Of a stretch of DNA of 64,000 bases, positions 34,548 through 42,894 are shown one piece after another. This stretch comes from Streptomyces sp. NBC_01298 (GTDB lineage Bacteria; Actinomycetota; Actinomycetes; Streptomycetales; Streptomycetaceae). How positions within the stretch are numbered: the first letter of the stretch is position 1; each line of letters begins with the position of its first letter. The DNA is taken from assembly GCF_035978755.1 (NCBI RefSeq), contig NZ_CP108414.1:5828001-5892000 (forward strand), written 5' to 3'. Under the pieces are notes generated by a model that worked only from the letters and a program-made list of their open reading frames with translations, was not told where the DNA came from and ran no database searches. The position numbers and the translations under genes are program-made.

Positions 34548-35483
34548 CTAGAGCTCCGCGGCCGGGTCCTCGTCCGGGGCCCGGCCCGCGTAGGCCTCCG
34601 CGAGGAGTTGTTCCTCGGTGGCGCCCAGGCGCCAGTAGCCGGTGAAGCGGACCGCGCGGCGGTCGATGCCGCAGTCCTGGACGAAGTGCCTGCGCACCGC
34701 CCGGATCGTCGCGGACTCGCCCGCGATCCAGGCGTACGGGGCTCCGGCGGCGGGCCGTTCGGCGGTCCGGAGGGCGTCCAGGACCCGGTCGGTGCGTTCA
34801 CGGCCGGCGCCGGGGTCCCGTACGACCCAGGTGATGTCCGCGCCGGCGGGCGCCCGGAGGTACAGGCGGTCGTCCTCGTGCGGGATCTCGAACCAGGCCC
34901 TGACCGGGATCCCGGCCGGGAGGCGGTCCAGGATCGCGGCGGCCGCGGGCAGGGCGGTCTCGTCGGCGTAGAGGAGGAACGCGTCGGTGCCGGCCGGCGG
35001 CTGGAAGCGTACGGACTTGTTCTCCGCGACGGCCGGGCCGATGGCCAGGATCCGGCGGCCGGTCACCGCGCGGCCCGCCCAGGACGAGGCGGGGGAGGAG
35101 CCCCCGTGCAGGACGAAGTCGATGTCCACCTCGTCCACGCCGTCGGCGGTCCGGCGCTGTTCGCGGACCGTGTACGAGCGCATCACCGGGCGTTCCTCGT
35201 CCGGCATCCCGCGCCAGTCCGCGAACCAGGTGTCCTCGTCCGTGGACGGCAGCGCCGTGTGCTCCCGCCCGGCGGGCGGCAGGAAGAGGGAGAGGCTCTG
35301 GTCGTGGCCGCCCGAGCGGAAGCCGCTGAGGGACTCGCCGCCGAAGGTGATCCGCAGGAAGGAGCGGCCGAGGCGGCGCGTGCGGAGCACTTCCAGTGCG
35401 AAGAACCGGAAGTGCGGGGTGGCATCGGCGATTTCGGCGATTCCGGCGCCTTCGGGTGCGGCGTCCGGGGCGGTGGCGGTCAT
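34548..35483 (-). CDS. Siderophore-interacting FAD-dependent ferric reductase (DesF-like)
   Basis: 311 aa. FAD-binding SIP family: RSYTVREQRR (FAD-binding RxYTxR), HGGSSPASSWAGRA (phosphate contact), NAD-type C-terminal domain with AWIAGESATIRAVRRHF and final GYWRLG. It releases iron from ferrioxamines in the cytoplasm. By synteny it is DesF (SCO2781 equivalent), but the desA-D genes normally next to it are absent here. ATG 35483 has AGGGGG 6 nt upstream. Confidence 0.9.
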   Translation of the reverse strand: MTATAPDAAPEGAGIAEIADATPHFRFFALEVLRTRRLGRSFLRITFGGESLSGFRSGGHDQSLSLFLPPAGREHTALPSTDEDTWFADWRGMPDEERPVMRSYTVREQRRTADGVDEVDIDFVLHGGSSPASSWAGRAVTGRRILAIGPAVAENKSVRFQPPAGTDAFLLYADETALPAAAAILDRLPAGIPVRAWFEIPHEDDRLYLRAPAGADITWVVRDPGAGRERTDRVLDALRTAERPAAGAPYAWIAGESATIRAVRRHFVQDCGIDRRAVRFTGYWRLGATEEQLLAEAYAGRAPDEDPAAEL

Positions 35484-35600
35484 GCGGTCCCCCTGGGAGT
35501 CGGGTCGGTGGCGGGCCGGGCGGCCGGTACGGCAGCGGGGCGATGCGGCCCGTTGGTGCGCGGGATGCGGCAGAAGGCCCCGGCGCCCGGGTGGGGCGTC

Positions 35601-35692
35601 GGGGCCGGACTGCCGGGGCCGGTCTGCCGGGGCCGGTCTGCCGGGGCCGGTCTGCCGGGGCCGGTCTGTCGGGGCCGGACTGCCGGGGCCGG
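35601..35692. repeat. 14-bp non-coding tandem repeat
   Basis: Six consecutive 14-bp units GGGGCCGG(T/A)CTG(C/T)C (35601-35684) plus a partial seventh. It lies in the 251-bp gap between desE and the DesF-like gene, in the transcribed direction of both. The period is not a multiple of three. Confidence 0.9.
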
Positions 35693-35734
35693 GCGTCGCG
35701 GGCCCGGCAAGATCCGAAAGAGACGACCTGGGGG

Positions 35735-36775
35735 TCAGCTGACCTTCTTGGCGCCCTGGATGGCCTTGGTGAGCTCTTCGACGATCTGCGCGCACTTCTC
35801 GTAGGAGTAGATCGGCTCCGTCACGCGCGGGGTGATCTGGCCGGCCTTGACGGCCGGCATCTCGGCCCAGGTCGGCTTCGCCTTCAGCTCCTGCGGCTGG
35901 AGGGTGCCGGTGCGGTTGTCGAGGAGGACGACGTCGGCCTTGTACTTGCCGGCGTTCTCCCAGCTGAGGCTCTCGAAGAAGCCGCCCTCGACCTTGTCCG
36001 GGGTGATGAACTCGACGCCGAGCGACTGGAAGTACTTCAGGTCGGCGGAGGTGGCCGGGGTGGAGACGTAGAACAGGTCGGCGGCGCCGGAACCGACGAG
36101 CACCTTGATGCCGGGGTTCGCCTTGGTGGCCTCGCGGAGCTTCGCGGAGGCGGCCTCGAAGCGGGCCTTGGCGTCCACGGTCTTCTTGGCGTTCAGGTCG
36201 GCGCCGAGGGACTTCGCGAGGTCCGCGGTGCGGGCCAGGGCCTTGTCCATGGTGACGTCGCCGCCGACGCCGATCGCGGCGGCCGGGGCCAGCTTCAGGA
36301 TCTTGTCCTTGGAGGCTTCCGGCAGGTACCAGTAGCTGCCGGGCTCCCAGGTGTTGGTCACCAGGAGGTCGGGCTGGAGGGCCGCGTACTTCTCGACGTT
36401 GAACTCGTCGTAGACGTTGCCGAGGATCTCGACCTTGGAGATGTCCATCGACCCGGCCTGTACGTCGGCCTTGCCGTCGGCGGTCTTCGTCGGGCCGAAC
36501 ACGCCCTTGACCTCGACCCCGTAGTCGTGGAGCGCGGCGGCGGTGCCGGTGAAGGCGACGATGTTCTTCGGCGTGGACTTGGTGGTGACGTCCTTGCCCA
36601 TGTCGTCCTTGAAGCTCCAGGGCCCCGAGGCCGCGGCGCCCGTGCCCTTGTCGCCCGAACCGTCCTTCGCGGAGTCGCTGCCGCCGCAGGCGGTGAGCGC
36701 GGCCACGAGGCCGAGGGCGCCGCCTGCCGCGATGAGGCCGCGGCGGGTGAGGAGGGAGGAGCGGGACTTGGGCAT
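35735..36775 (-). CDS. desE: Ferrioxamine/siderophore-binding lipoprotein (DesE-like)
   Basis: 346 aa ABC substrate-binding protein. Twin-Arg-like n-region (SLLTRRGLIAAGG) and lipobox LTAC (Cys about residue 30), then two periplasmic-binding-protein lobes (PKNIVAFTGTAAALHDYGVEVKGVFG; QPDLLVTNTWEPGS). It delivers ferric hydroxamates to an ABC importer. ATG 36775 is chosen because the start agrees with the DesE family; GTG 36787 is possible. A palindromic iron box (36824-36840) lies upstream. Syntenic with S. coelicolor SCO2780. Confidence 0.92.
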   Translation of the reverse strand: MPKSRSSLLTRRGLIAAGGALGLVAALTACGGSDSAKDGSGDKGTGAAASGPWSFKDDMGKDVTTKSTPKNIVAFTGTAAALHDYGVEVKGVFGPTKTADGKADVQAGSMDISKVEILGNVYDEFNVEKYAALQPDLLVTNTWEPGSYWYLPEASKDKILKLAPAAAIGVGGDVTMDKALARTADLAKSLGADLNAKKTVDAKARFEAASAKLREATKANPGIKVLVGSGAADLFYVSTPATSADLKYFQSLGVEFITPDKVEGGFFESLSWENAGKYKADVVLLDNRTGTLQPQELKAKPTWAEMPAVKAGQITPRVTEPIYSYEKCAQIVEELTKAIQGAKKVS

Positions 36776-36823
36776 GGGGATGTCCACTTTCGTGCGTACT
36801 GGGTGGCTCGGGCGTTCGATAGG

Positions 36824-36840
36824 AAGGTTAGCCTAACCTT
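36824..36840. promoter_or_regulatory. Iron box (DmdR/IdeR-type operator)
   Basis: AAGGTTAGCCTAACCTT is a 17-bp palindrome (mismatch only at its centre) agreeing with the DmdR/DtxR-family iron box. It is 49 bp upstream of the desE start, so desE and the downstream gene should be repressed by iron. Confidence 0.9.
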
Positions 36841-36856
36841 TGCTGGAAACGATAAA

Positions 36857-36878
36857 GGGCCCTCCGCCTGGAGGGCCC
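36857..36878 (-). terminator. Intrinsic terminator of the acyl-CoA catabolic operon
   Basis: Perfect 9-bp stem GGGCCCTCC / GGAGGGCCC with a 4-nt loop, followed on the minus strand by TTTATC, 22 bp after the acyl-CoA dehydrogenase stop codon. Confidence 0.85.
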
Positions 36879-36900
36879 CGTACCGCACCGCCGACTGCCG

Positions 36901-38061
36901 CTAGGAGGAAAGCCCCAGCTCACGGGCGATCAGCATGCGCTGCACCTCGCTCGTGCCCTCGCCGATCTCAAGGATCTTGGAGTCGCGCCACATGCGGGCC
37001 ACCGGGTACTCGTTCATGAACCCGTAGCCGCCGTGGATCTGCGTGGCGTCGCGCGCGTTGTCGACCGCCACCGTCGAGGAGTACAGCTTCGCGATGGCCG
37101 CCTCCTTCTTGAACGGCTCCCCGGCCACCAGCCGGGAGGCCGCGTCGCGCCAGCCGATCCGGGCCATGTGGGCGCGCATCTCCATGTCCGCCAGCTTGAA
37201 CTGGATGGCCTGGTTGTCGCCGATCGCCTTGCCGAAGGCGTGCCGCTCCTTGGCGTACTTCACCGACTCGTCCACGCAGCCCTGCGCCAGGCCCGTCGCG
37301 AGCGCCGAGATGGCCACGCGGCCCTCGTCGAGGATCCGCAGGAACTGGGCGTAGCCGCGGCCCTCCTGGCCGACCAGGTTGGCGAGGGGGACCCGTACGC
37401 CGTCGAAGGACAGCTCACGGGTGTCCGAGGAGTTCCAGCCGACCTTGGAGTAGGGGGCGGCCACCGTGAAGCCGGGGGTGCCGGACGGGACGATGATCGA
37501 GGAGATCTCCGGGCGGCCGTCTGCCTTGCGGCCCGTCACGGCGGTGACGGTGACCAGACCGGTGATGTCCGTACCGGAGTTGGTGATGAAGCACTTGGAG
37601 CCGTTGATCACCCACTCGTCGCCGTCCCGGACGGCGGTCGTGCGGGTGCCGCCCGCGTCGCTGCCCGCGCCGGGCTCGGTCAGGCCGAAGGCGCCGAGGA
37701 TCTCGCCGGAGCACATCCGCGGCAGCCACTCCCGCTTCTGCTCCTCGGTGCCGAAGAGGTACAGGGGCATCGCGCCGAGCGAGACGCCGGCCTCCAGGGT
37801 GATGGCGACCGAGGAGTCGACGCGGGCCAGCTCCTCGAGGGCGATGCCGAGGGCGAGGTAGTCGCCGCCCATGCCGCCGTACTCCTCCGGGAAGGGCAGG
37901 CCGAACAGGCCCATGCGGCCCATCTCGCGGACGATCTCGTACGGGAACTCGTGCCGCTCGTACAGATCGCCGATCTTGGGCGCCACCACATCGTGCGCGA
38001 ACGCCTCTACGGTGCGGCGGAGTTCCTCGTGCTCGGGGGTGAGCCGGTGGTCGAGGGCCAT
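36901..38061 (-). CDS. acdH: Acyl-CoA dehydrogenase (isovaleryl-CoA-type, AcdH-like)
   Basis: 386 aa FAD-dependent dehydrogenase. FAD-binding FGLTEPGAGSDAGG and CFITNSGTDITG, and late HGGYGFMNEYPVARMWRDSKI with the likely catalytic Glu of EYP. Last gene of an operon with HMG-CoA lyase and biotin carboxylase subunits, which fits oxidation of isovaleryl- or other branched-acyl-CoA in leucine degradation. AGGAG lies 11 nt before ATG 38061, 8 bp after HMG-CoA lyase. Syntenic with S. coelicolor acdH (SCO2779). Confidence 0.93.
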   Translation of the reverse strand: MALDHRLTPEHEELRRTVEAFAHDVVAPKIGDLYERHEFPYEIVREMGRMGLFGLPFPEEYGGMGGDYLALGIALEELARVDSSVAITLEAGVSLGAMPLYLFGTEEQKREWLPRMCSGEILGAFGLTEPGAGSDAGGTRTTAVRDGDEWVINGSKCFITNSGTDITGLVTVTAVTGRKADGRPEISSIIVPSGTPGFTVAAPYSKVGWNSSDTRELSFDGVRVPLANLVGQEGRGYAQFLRILDEGRVAISALATGLAQGCVDESVKYAKERHAFGKAIGDNQAIQFKLADMEMRAHMARIGWRDAASRLVAGEPFKKEAAIAKLYSSTVAVDNARDATQIHGGYGFMNEYPVARMWRDSKILEIGEGTSEVQRMLIARELGLSS

Positions 38062-38069
38062 GGTCTTCG

Positions 38070-39002
38070 TTACTCCTTGTGGGAGAGGGCGCGGACGGTA
38101 CGGGAGGGGCTGGGTCGCCCCAACTGCTCGGCCATCCACACGCTCGTGGCGGTGAGGGCGGCCAGATCGACCCCGGTCTCGATGCCGAGGCCGTCGAGCA
38201 TCCAGACGAGGTCCTCGGTCGCGAGATTGCCGGTCGCGCTCTTGGCGTACGGGCATCCGCCGAGGCCGCCCGCGGACGCGTCGACGGTGGTCACGCCGTG
38301 CTGGAGCGCGGCGAGGGTGTTGGACAGGGCCTGGCCGTAGGTGTCGTGGAAGTGCACGCCGATCCGGTCGGTGCCCACGCCCTCCTCGTTGAGCGCGGAG
38401 AGCAGGGCCCGCACGTGTCCCGGGGTGGCGACGCCGATGGTGTCGCCGAGGCTCAGCTCGTCACAGCCGAGGTCCAGGAGGGCCTTGGCGACGCCCACCA
38501 CCTGGTGGAGCGGGACCGGGCCCTCCCAGGGGTCGCCGAAGCACATCGAGAGGTAGCCGCGGACGTGCGCCTCGTGCTCCTTGGCGCGGGCCACGACCGG
38601 CTCGAACATCTCGAGGGACCCGGCAACCGTGCGGTTGAGGTTGCGGGAGGCGAAGGTCTCGCTGGCCGAACCGAACACGGCGATCCGGGTGGCCCCGAGC
38701 GCGAGCGCGCGGTCGAGGCCGCGGTCGTTGGGGACGAGGACCGGCAGCGCGGCCTTCACGTCGGCGAGGAGCGGGAACAGTTCCTCGGCGTCGGCCAGCT
38801 GGGGGACCCACCGGGGGTGCACGAAGCTGGTGGCCTCGATGGTGGTGAGCCCGGCGGCGGCCAGCCGGTGCACGAACTCGGCCTTCACGTGGGTCGGGAC
38901 GGCCGTCTTCTCGTTCTGCAACCCGTCGCGCGCGCCGACCTCGTGGATGCGGACCCGGGCCGGGAGGCCCTCGTCCGGGAAGCTCATCGGAAGCCCGTTC
39001 AT
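38070..39002 (-). CDS. Hydroxymethylglutaryl-CoA lyase
   Basis: 310 aa DRE-TIM metalloenzyme cleaving HMG-CoA to acetoacetate and acetyl-CoA, last step of leucine catabolism. Visible: VRIHEVGARDGLQNEK (metal Asp and catalytic Arg), the GVHFHDTYGQA His pair, and the catalytic Cys loop GGLGGCPYAKSATGN. ATG 39002 overlaps the carboxylase stop (ATGA), so the two are translationally coupled. Confidence 0.95.
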   Translation of the reverse strand: MNGLPMSFPDEGLPARVRIHEVGARDGLQNEKTAVPTHVKAEFVHRLAAAGLTTIEATSFVHPRWVPQLADAEELFPLLADVKAALPVLVPNDRGLDRALALGATRIAVFGSASETFASRNLNRTVAGSLEMFEPVVARAKEHEAHVRGYLSMCFGDPWEGPVPLHQVVGVAKALLDLGCDELSLGDTIGVATPGHVRALLSALNEEGVGTDRIGVHFHDTYGQALSNTLAALQHGVTTVDASAGGLGGCPYAKSATGNLATEDLVWMLDGLGIETGVDLAALTATSVWMAEQLGRPSPSRTVRALSHKE

Positions 39003-41146
39003 TCGGCCTTCTCCTCCTCGTCGGGGGTGACCACGGCCAGGACCTGGTCCATGGCGACCGTGGTACCCGGGGTGACGTCGAGTTCGGTGACGGTGCCGGC
39101 GTGCGGGGCGGAGATGACGTGCTCCATCTTCATGGCCTCGACGACGAGCAGGCTCTGACCGGCGGCCACCTTCTCGCCCACGGTCACCTTGACCACCGTG
39201 ACGGTGCCGGGCATGGGGGCGGCGAGGGTATCGGCGCCGCCGCGTCCCGCGCCGCGGAGGTTGGCCTCGACCGGGTCATGCGCCTGGACGTGCCAGGAGT
39301 CGCCGTCGCGGCCGAGCCAGGTCCCTTCGGGGGAGCGGGCGTAGGCGAAGCGGTGCGTAACGCCTTCGAGTTCGACCGTGAGGTGGTCGGGGGTGCGGTG
39401 CACGATCCGGCCCCGGGCCGGGGTGCTGGGGCTCCGCCCCAGACCCCGCGCCTCAAACGCCGGCGGGGCTGGATGTGGCTCGGCGCCGCTGTCGAGCAGG
39501 AGCTCCGTGTCCGGGCCCGTTCCGACGGGGCGGGTGCGGACCGTTACCGGGTCCTGGCCCGGGAGGCGGAAGTGATGGACCGTCCAGGCGGGGGTCCCGC
39601 CGAGGCGCCAGCCGTTGGCGGAGTCGAACGGGTCGACCCAGCCCGGCTTCGCCGAGCCGGACGCGCCGGCCTCATCCAGCCTCGCCGGCGTTTGAGGCGC
39701 GGGTCCGGGCAGAGCCCGGTTTCGGGAAGGGGCGGGGTGGGGGACAGAGAGCAGGGCCGCAGCCGCGTACACCTCCGCCGGCACCCCCTCGGGGAGGAGG
39801 TCGGCCAGGTCCCGCTCCACCAGTCCGGTGTCCAAGTCGCCCGACACCACATCCGGGTGCGCGAGCAGCCTCCGCAGGAAGCCCGTGTTCGTCTGCACAC
39901 CCAGGATCACCGTGTCCGCCAGGGCACCCCGCAGCACCCGCAGGGCCGCCGCCCGGTCGGGACCGTAGGCGATGACCTTCGACAGCATCGGGTCGTACGT
40001 CGACCCGGTGTCCACCCCCGCCGCGAGGCCGGAGTCGGTACGGACGGAGCCGCCGGACGGCTCCGACAGGGCCAGCACCATGCCGCCGGAGGGCAGGAAG
40101 CCCCGCGCCGGGTCCTCCGCGCAGACGCGGGCCTCGATGGCGTGGCCGGTGAGGGTGACCTCCGACTGGCCGAAGCCGAGCTCCGCGCCCGCCGCGACCC
40201 GGAGCTGCTGCTCCACCAGGTCCAGTCCGGTGACGAGCTCGGTGACCGGGTGCTCCACCTGGAGCCGGGTGTTCATCTCCATGAAGAAGTACGAGGAGGG
40301 GTCCCCGCCCGGGACGATGAACTCCACCGTGCCCGCGCCGACGTACCCGCAGGACCGCGCCGCCTCCACCGCCGCCGCGCCCATCGAGGCCCGCAGCTCC
40401 GGCGTCAGCAGGACCGACGGGGCCTCCTCGATCACCTTCTGGTGGCGCCGCTGGAGGGAGCACTCGCGCTCCCCGAGGTGGACCACGTTCCCGTGGGCGT
40501 CCGCCAGGACCTGGATCTCGATGTGCCGGGGCCGGTCCACCCACCGCTCCACGAGCAGGGTGTCGTCGCCGAAGGAGGACTTCGCCTCGCGCCGGGCCGC
40601 CGCGATCTCCTCGCCGAGCAGCCCGGAGTCCCGTACGAGCCGCATGCCCTTGCCGCCGCCGCCCGCCGAGGGCTTCAGCAGGACCGGCATGCCGATCTCC
40701 TCGGCGGCGGCCACCAGCGCGGCGTCGGACAGACCGCTGCCCGAGGAACCGGGCACCACGGGCACGCCCGCCGCCTTCACGGTCTCCTTGGCGCGGATCT
40801 TGTCGCCCATCAGGGAGATCGCCGAGGCCGGCGGCCCGATGAAGGCCAGGCCCGCGTCCGCGCAGGCGGCGGCGAAGGCGGCGTTCTCCGCGAGGAAGCC
40901 GTACCCGGGGTGGACTGCCTCGGCGCCCGTGCGGCGCGCCGCGTCGAGCAGCCGCTCCACCGACAGGTAGCTCATCGAGGCCGCCGCCGGGCCGATCCGC
41001 ACGGCCGTGTCGGCCTCCCGTACGTGCCGGGCGTCCGCGTCGGCGTCGCTGAAGACGGCCACGGAACGGATGCCGAGCTCCCGCAGCGTGCGGATGACGC
41101 GGACCGCGATCTCGCCCCGGTTGGCGACCAGAACAGTGCTGAACAT
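38999..41146 (-). CDS. Acyl-CoA carboxylase alpha subunit (biotin carboxylase-BCCP), with REP-like insertions
   Basis: 715 aa. Biotin carboxylase domain residues 1-450 (VANRGEIAVRVIRTL; GGGGKGMR ATP loop; EMNTRLQVEHPVTE) and C-terminal biotinyl domain with biotin-Lys in VVEAMKMEHV. Partner of the beta subunit in methylcrotonyl-CoA (or related acyl-CoA) carboxylation. The middle linker contains two Pro/Ala/Arg-rich stretches encoded by REP-like palindromes (39425-39472 and 39678-39720), making the protein perhaps 50 aa longer than usual. The frame stays open through both. ATG 41146 is preferred to the upstream start at 41161. Confidence 0.92.
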   Translation of the reverse strand: MFSTVLVANRGEIAVRVIRTLRELGIRSVAVFSDADADARHVREADTAVRIGPAAASMSYLSVERLLDAARRTGAEAVHPGYGFLAENAAFAAACADAGLAFIGPPASAISLMGDKIRAKETVKAAGVPVVPGSSGSGLSDAALVAAAEEIGMPVLLKPSAGGGGKGMRLVRDSGLLGEEIAAARREAKSSFGDDTLLVERWVDRPRHIEIQVLADAHGNVVHLGERECSLQRRHQKVIEEAPSVLLTPELRASMGAAAVEAARSCGYVGAGTVEFIVPGGDPSSYFFMEMNTRLQVEHPVTELVTGLDLVEQQLRVAAGAELGFGQSEVTLTGHAIEARVCAEDPARGFLPSGGMVLALSEPSGGSVRTDSGLAAGVDTGSTYDPMLSKVIAYGPDRAAALRVLRGALADTVILGVQTNTGFLRRLLAHPDVVSGDLDTGLVERDLADLLPEGVPAEVYAAAALLSVPHPAPSRNRALPGPAPQTPARLDEAGASGSAKPGWVDPFDSANGWRLGGTPAWTVHHFRLPGQDPVTVRTRPVGTGPDTELLLDSGAEPHPAPPAFEARGLGRSPSTPARGRIVHRTPDHLTVELEGVTHRFAYARSPEGTWLGRDGDSWHVQAHDPVEANLRGAGRGGADTLAAPMPGTVTVVKVTVGEKVAAGQSLLVVEAMKMEHVISAPHAGTVTELDVTPGTTVAMDQVLAVVTPDEEEKAE
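39425..39472. repeat. REP-like palindromic element inside carboxylase CDS (copy 1)
   Basis: Hairpin CTGGGGC-TCC-GCCCCAG (39426-39442) followed by ACCCCGCGCCTCAAACGC and CCGGCGGGGCTG. This matches a dispersed palindrome common in Streptomyces intergenic regions. Here it lies within the linker of the carboxylase alpha subunit and is translated antisense to its usual reading. Confidence 0.8.
39678..39720. repeat. REP-like palindromic element inside carboxylase CDS (copy 2)
   Basis: GCCGGCGTTTGAGGCGCGGG followed by hairpin CCGGGC-AGA-GCCCGG (39705-39719). It is in the opposite orientation to copy 1, 205 bp away, so the pair could itself form a larger inverted structure in the carboxylase mRNA. 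Confidence 0.8.
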
Positions 41147-41162
41147 CAGTGAGGTCCTCACG

Positions 41163-42794
41163 TCACATGCGGAAGATGCCGAAGCCCGGCTGCGTTTGAT
41201 CCTTTTGGCTCAGGGGAGCGTTCGCGCACGCGGTCAGGGCCAGTCCCAGCACCTGCCGGGTCTCCATCGGGTCGATGACGCCGTCGTCCCACAGCCGCGC
41301 CGTGGCGTAGTAGGCGTTGCCCTGCTCCTCGTACTGGGCCCGGACCGGGGCCTTGAAGGCCTCCTCGTCCTCGGCCGGCCATTCCTGGCCCGCGCCCTCG
41401 ATCTGGTCGCGCTTGACGGTCGCCAGGACCGAGGCCGCCTGCTCGCCGCCCATCACGGAGATCTTGGCGTTGGGCCACATCCACAGGAAGCGGGGGCTGT
41501 ACGCCCGCCCGCACATCGAGTAGTTGCCCGCGCCGTACGAGCCGCCGACCACCACCGTGAGCTTGGGGACCCGGGTGCAGGCCACGGCCGTGACCATCTT
41601 GGCGCCGTGCTTGGCGATGCCGCCCGCCTCGTAGTCCCGGCCGACCATGAAGCCGGAGATGTTCTGGAGGAAGAGCAGCGGGATGCCGCGCTGGTCGCAC
41701 AGCTCGATGAAGTGGGCGCCCTTCTGGGCCGATTCGGAGAAGAGGATGCCGTTGTTGGCGACGATCCCGACCGGGTGGCCGTGGATCCGCGCGAAGCCGG
41801 TGACGAGCGTCTGCCCGTACTCCGCCTTGAACTCCTGGAAGCGGGAGCCGTCGACGATCCGGCCGATGATCTCGCGGGCGTCGTAGGGGGTGCGCGAGTC
41901 GACCGGCACCGCCCCGTACAGCCCGTACGGGTCCACCTTGGGCTCCTCGGGCGCCTCGACCGACCAGGGCAGGGCCCCGCGATCGGGCAGGGTCGCCACG
42001 ATGTTCCGTACGATCCGCAGCGCGTGGGCGTCGTCCTCCGCGAGGTGGTCGGTGACCCCGGAGACCCGGGAGTGGACCTCGCCGCCGCCCAGCTCCTCGG
42101 CCGTGACCACCTCGCCGGTGGCGGCCTTCACCAGCGGCGGACCGCCCAGGAAGATCGTGCCCTGGCCGCGGACGATGACGGCCTCGTCGCTCATGGCCGG
42201 GACGTACGCGCCGCCCGCCGTGCAGGAGCCGAGGACGGCGGCGATCTGCGGGATGCCGGCGCCCGACATGCGGGCCTGGTTGTAGAAGATGCGGCCGAAG
42301 TGGTCCCGGTCGGGGAAGACCTCGTCCTGCATGGGGAGGAAGGCGCCGCCCGAGTCGACCAGGTAGAGGCAGGGGAGACGGTTCTCCAGGGCCACCTCCT
42401 GGGCGCGCAGGTGCTTCTTCACGGTCATCGGGTAGTACGTGCCGCCCTTGACGGTGGCGTCGTTCGCGACGATCACGCACTCGCGGCCGCTGACCCGGCC
42501 GATGCCGGCGATGACCCCGGCGGCCGGGGCCGCGCCCCCGTACATTCCCTCGGCGGCCAGCGGGGCCAGCTCCAGGAAGGGGGACCCCGGGTCGAGGAGG
42601 GCGTCCACGCGGTCGCGCGGCAGCAGCTTCCCGCGGGCGGTGTGGCGGGCGCGGGCCTTCTCGCCGCCGCCGAGCCGGGCCGCCTCCAGGCGGGCCCGCA
42701 GGCCCTCGGAGAGCTCGCGGTGGGCGGCCTCGTTGGCCCGCCAGGCGTCGGACGCCGGATCGGCGGCGCTCGTCAGCACTGGTGCCTGCTGCAT
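41163..42794 (-). CDS. Acyl-CoA carboxylase beta subunit (methylcrotonyl-CoA type carboxyltransferase)
   Basis: 543 aa carboxyltransferase with two crotonase-like domains: [35 protein letters not shown] and [23 protein letters not shown], ending with [39 protein letters not shown], the methylcrotonyl-type CoA site. GGGAG lies upstream of ATG 42794. First gene of the operon with alpha subunit, HMG-CoA lyase and acyl-CoA dehydrogenase; twin TetR-type operators lie upstream. Confidence 0.93.
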   Translation of the reverse strand: MQQAPVLTSAADPASDAWRANEAAHRELSEGLRARLEAARLGGGEKARARHTARGKLLPRDRVDALLDPGSPFLELAPLAAEGMYGGAAPAAGVIAGIGRVSGRECVIVANDATVKGGTYYPMTVKKHLRAQEVALENRLPCLYLVDSGGAFLPMQDEVFPDRDHFGRIFYNQARMSGAGIPQIAAVLGSCTAGGAYVPAMSDEAVIVRGQGTIFLGGPPLVKAATGEVVTAEELGGGEVHSRVSGVTDHLAEDDAHALRIVRNIVATLPDRGALPWSVEAPEEPKVDPYGLYGAVPVDSRTPYDAREIIGRIVDGSRFQEFKAEYGQTLVTGFARIHGHPVGIVANNGILFSESAQKGAHFIELCDQRGIPLLFLQNISGFMVGRDYEAGGIAKHGAKMVTAVACTRVPKLTVVVGGSYGAGNYSMCGRAYSPRFLWMWPNAKISVMGGEQAASVLATVKRDQIEGAGQEWPAEDEEAFKAPVRAQYEEQGNAYYATARLWDDGVIDPMETRQVLGLALTACANAPLSQKDQTQPGFGIFRM

Positions 42795-42825
42795 CGGTCG
42801 AGCTCCCTTGCTCGGTGCGCTCGTG

Positions 42826-42870
42826 TTAGTGAGCGTTAACGCATGTGGGGCTTAGGTTAACGACCGCTAA
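42826..42870. promoter_or_regulatory. Twin TetR operators between catabolic operon and regulator
   Basis: TTAGTGAGCGTTAA at 42826-42839 and, inverted, TTAACGACCGCTAA at 42857-42870 (read as TTAGCGGTCGTTAA). Each is a near-palindrome and the pair is 31 bp apart, three helical turns. The second covers the expected -35 of the tetR promoter (-10 TAGAAT 42881-42886), predicting autorepression and operon repression. Confidence 0.75.
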
Positions 42871-42894
42871 CGGCCCTGTCTAGAATGGATTCCC

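Noticed and set aside
35601..35692. Possible CRISPR array or replication iterons
   Set aside because: 14-bp contiguous units without spacers and no cas or replication gene nearby.
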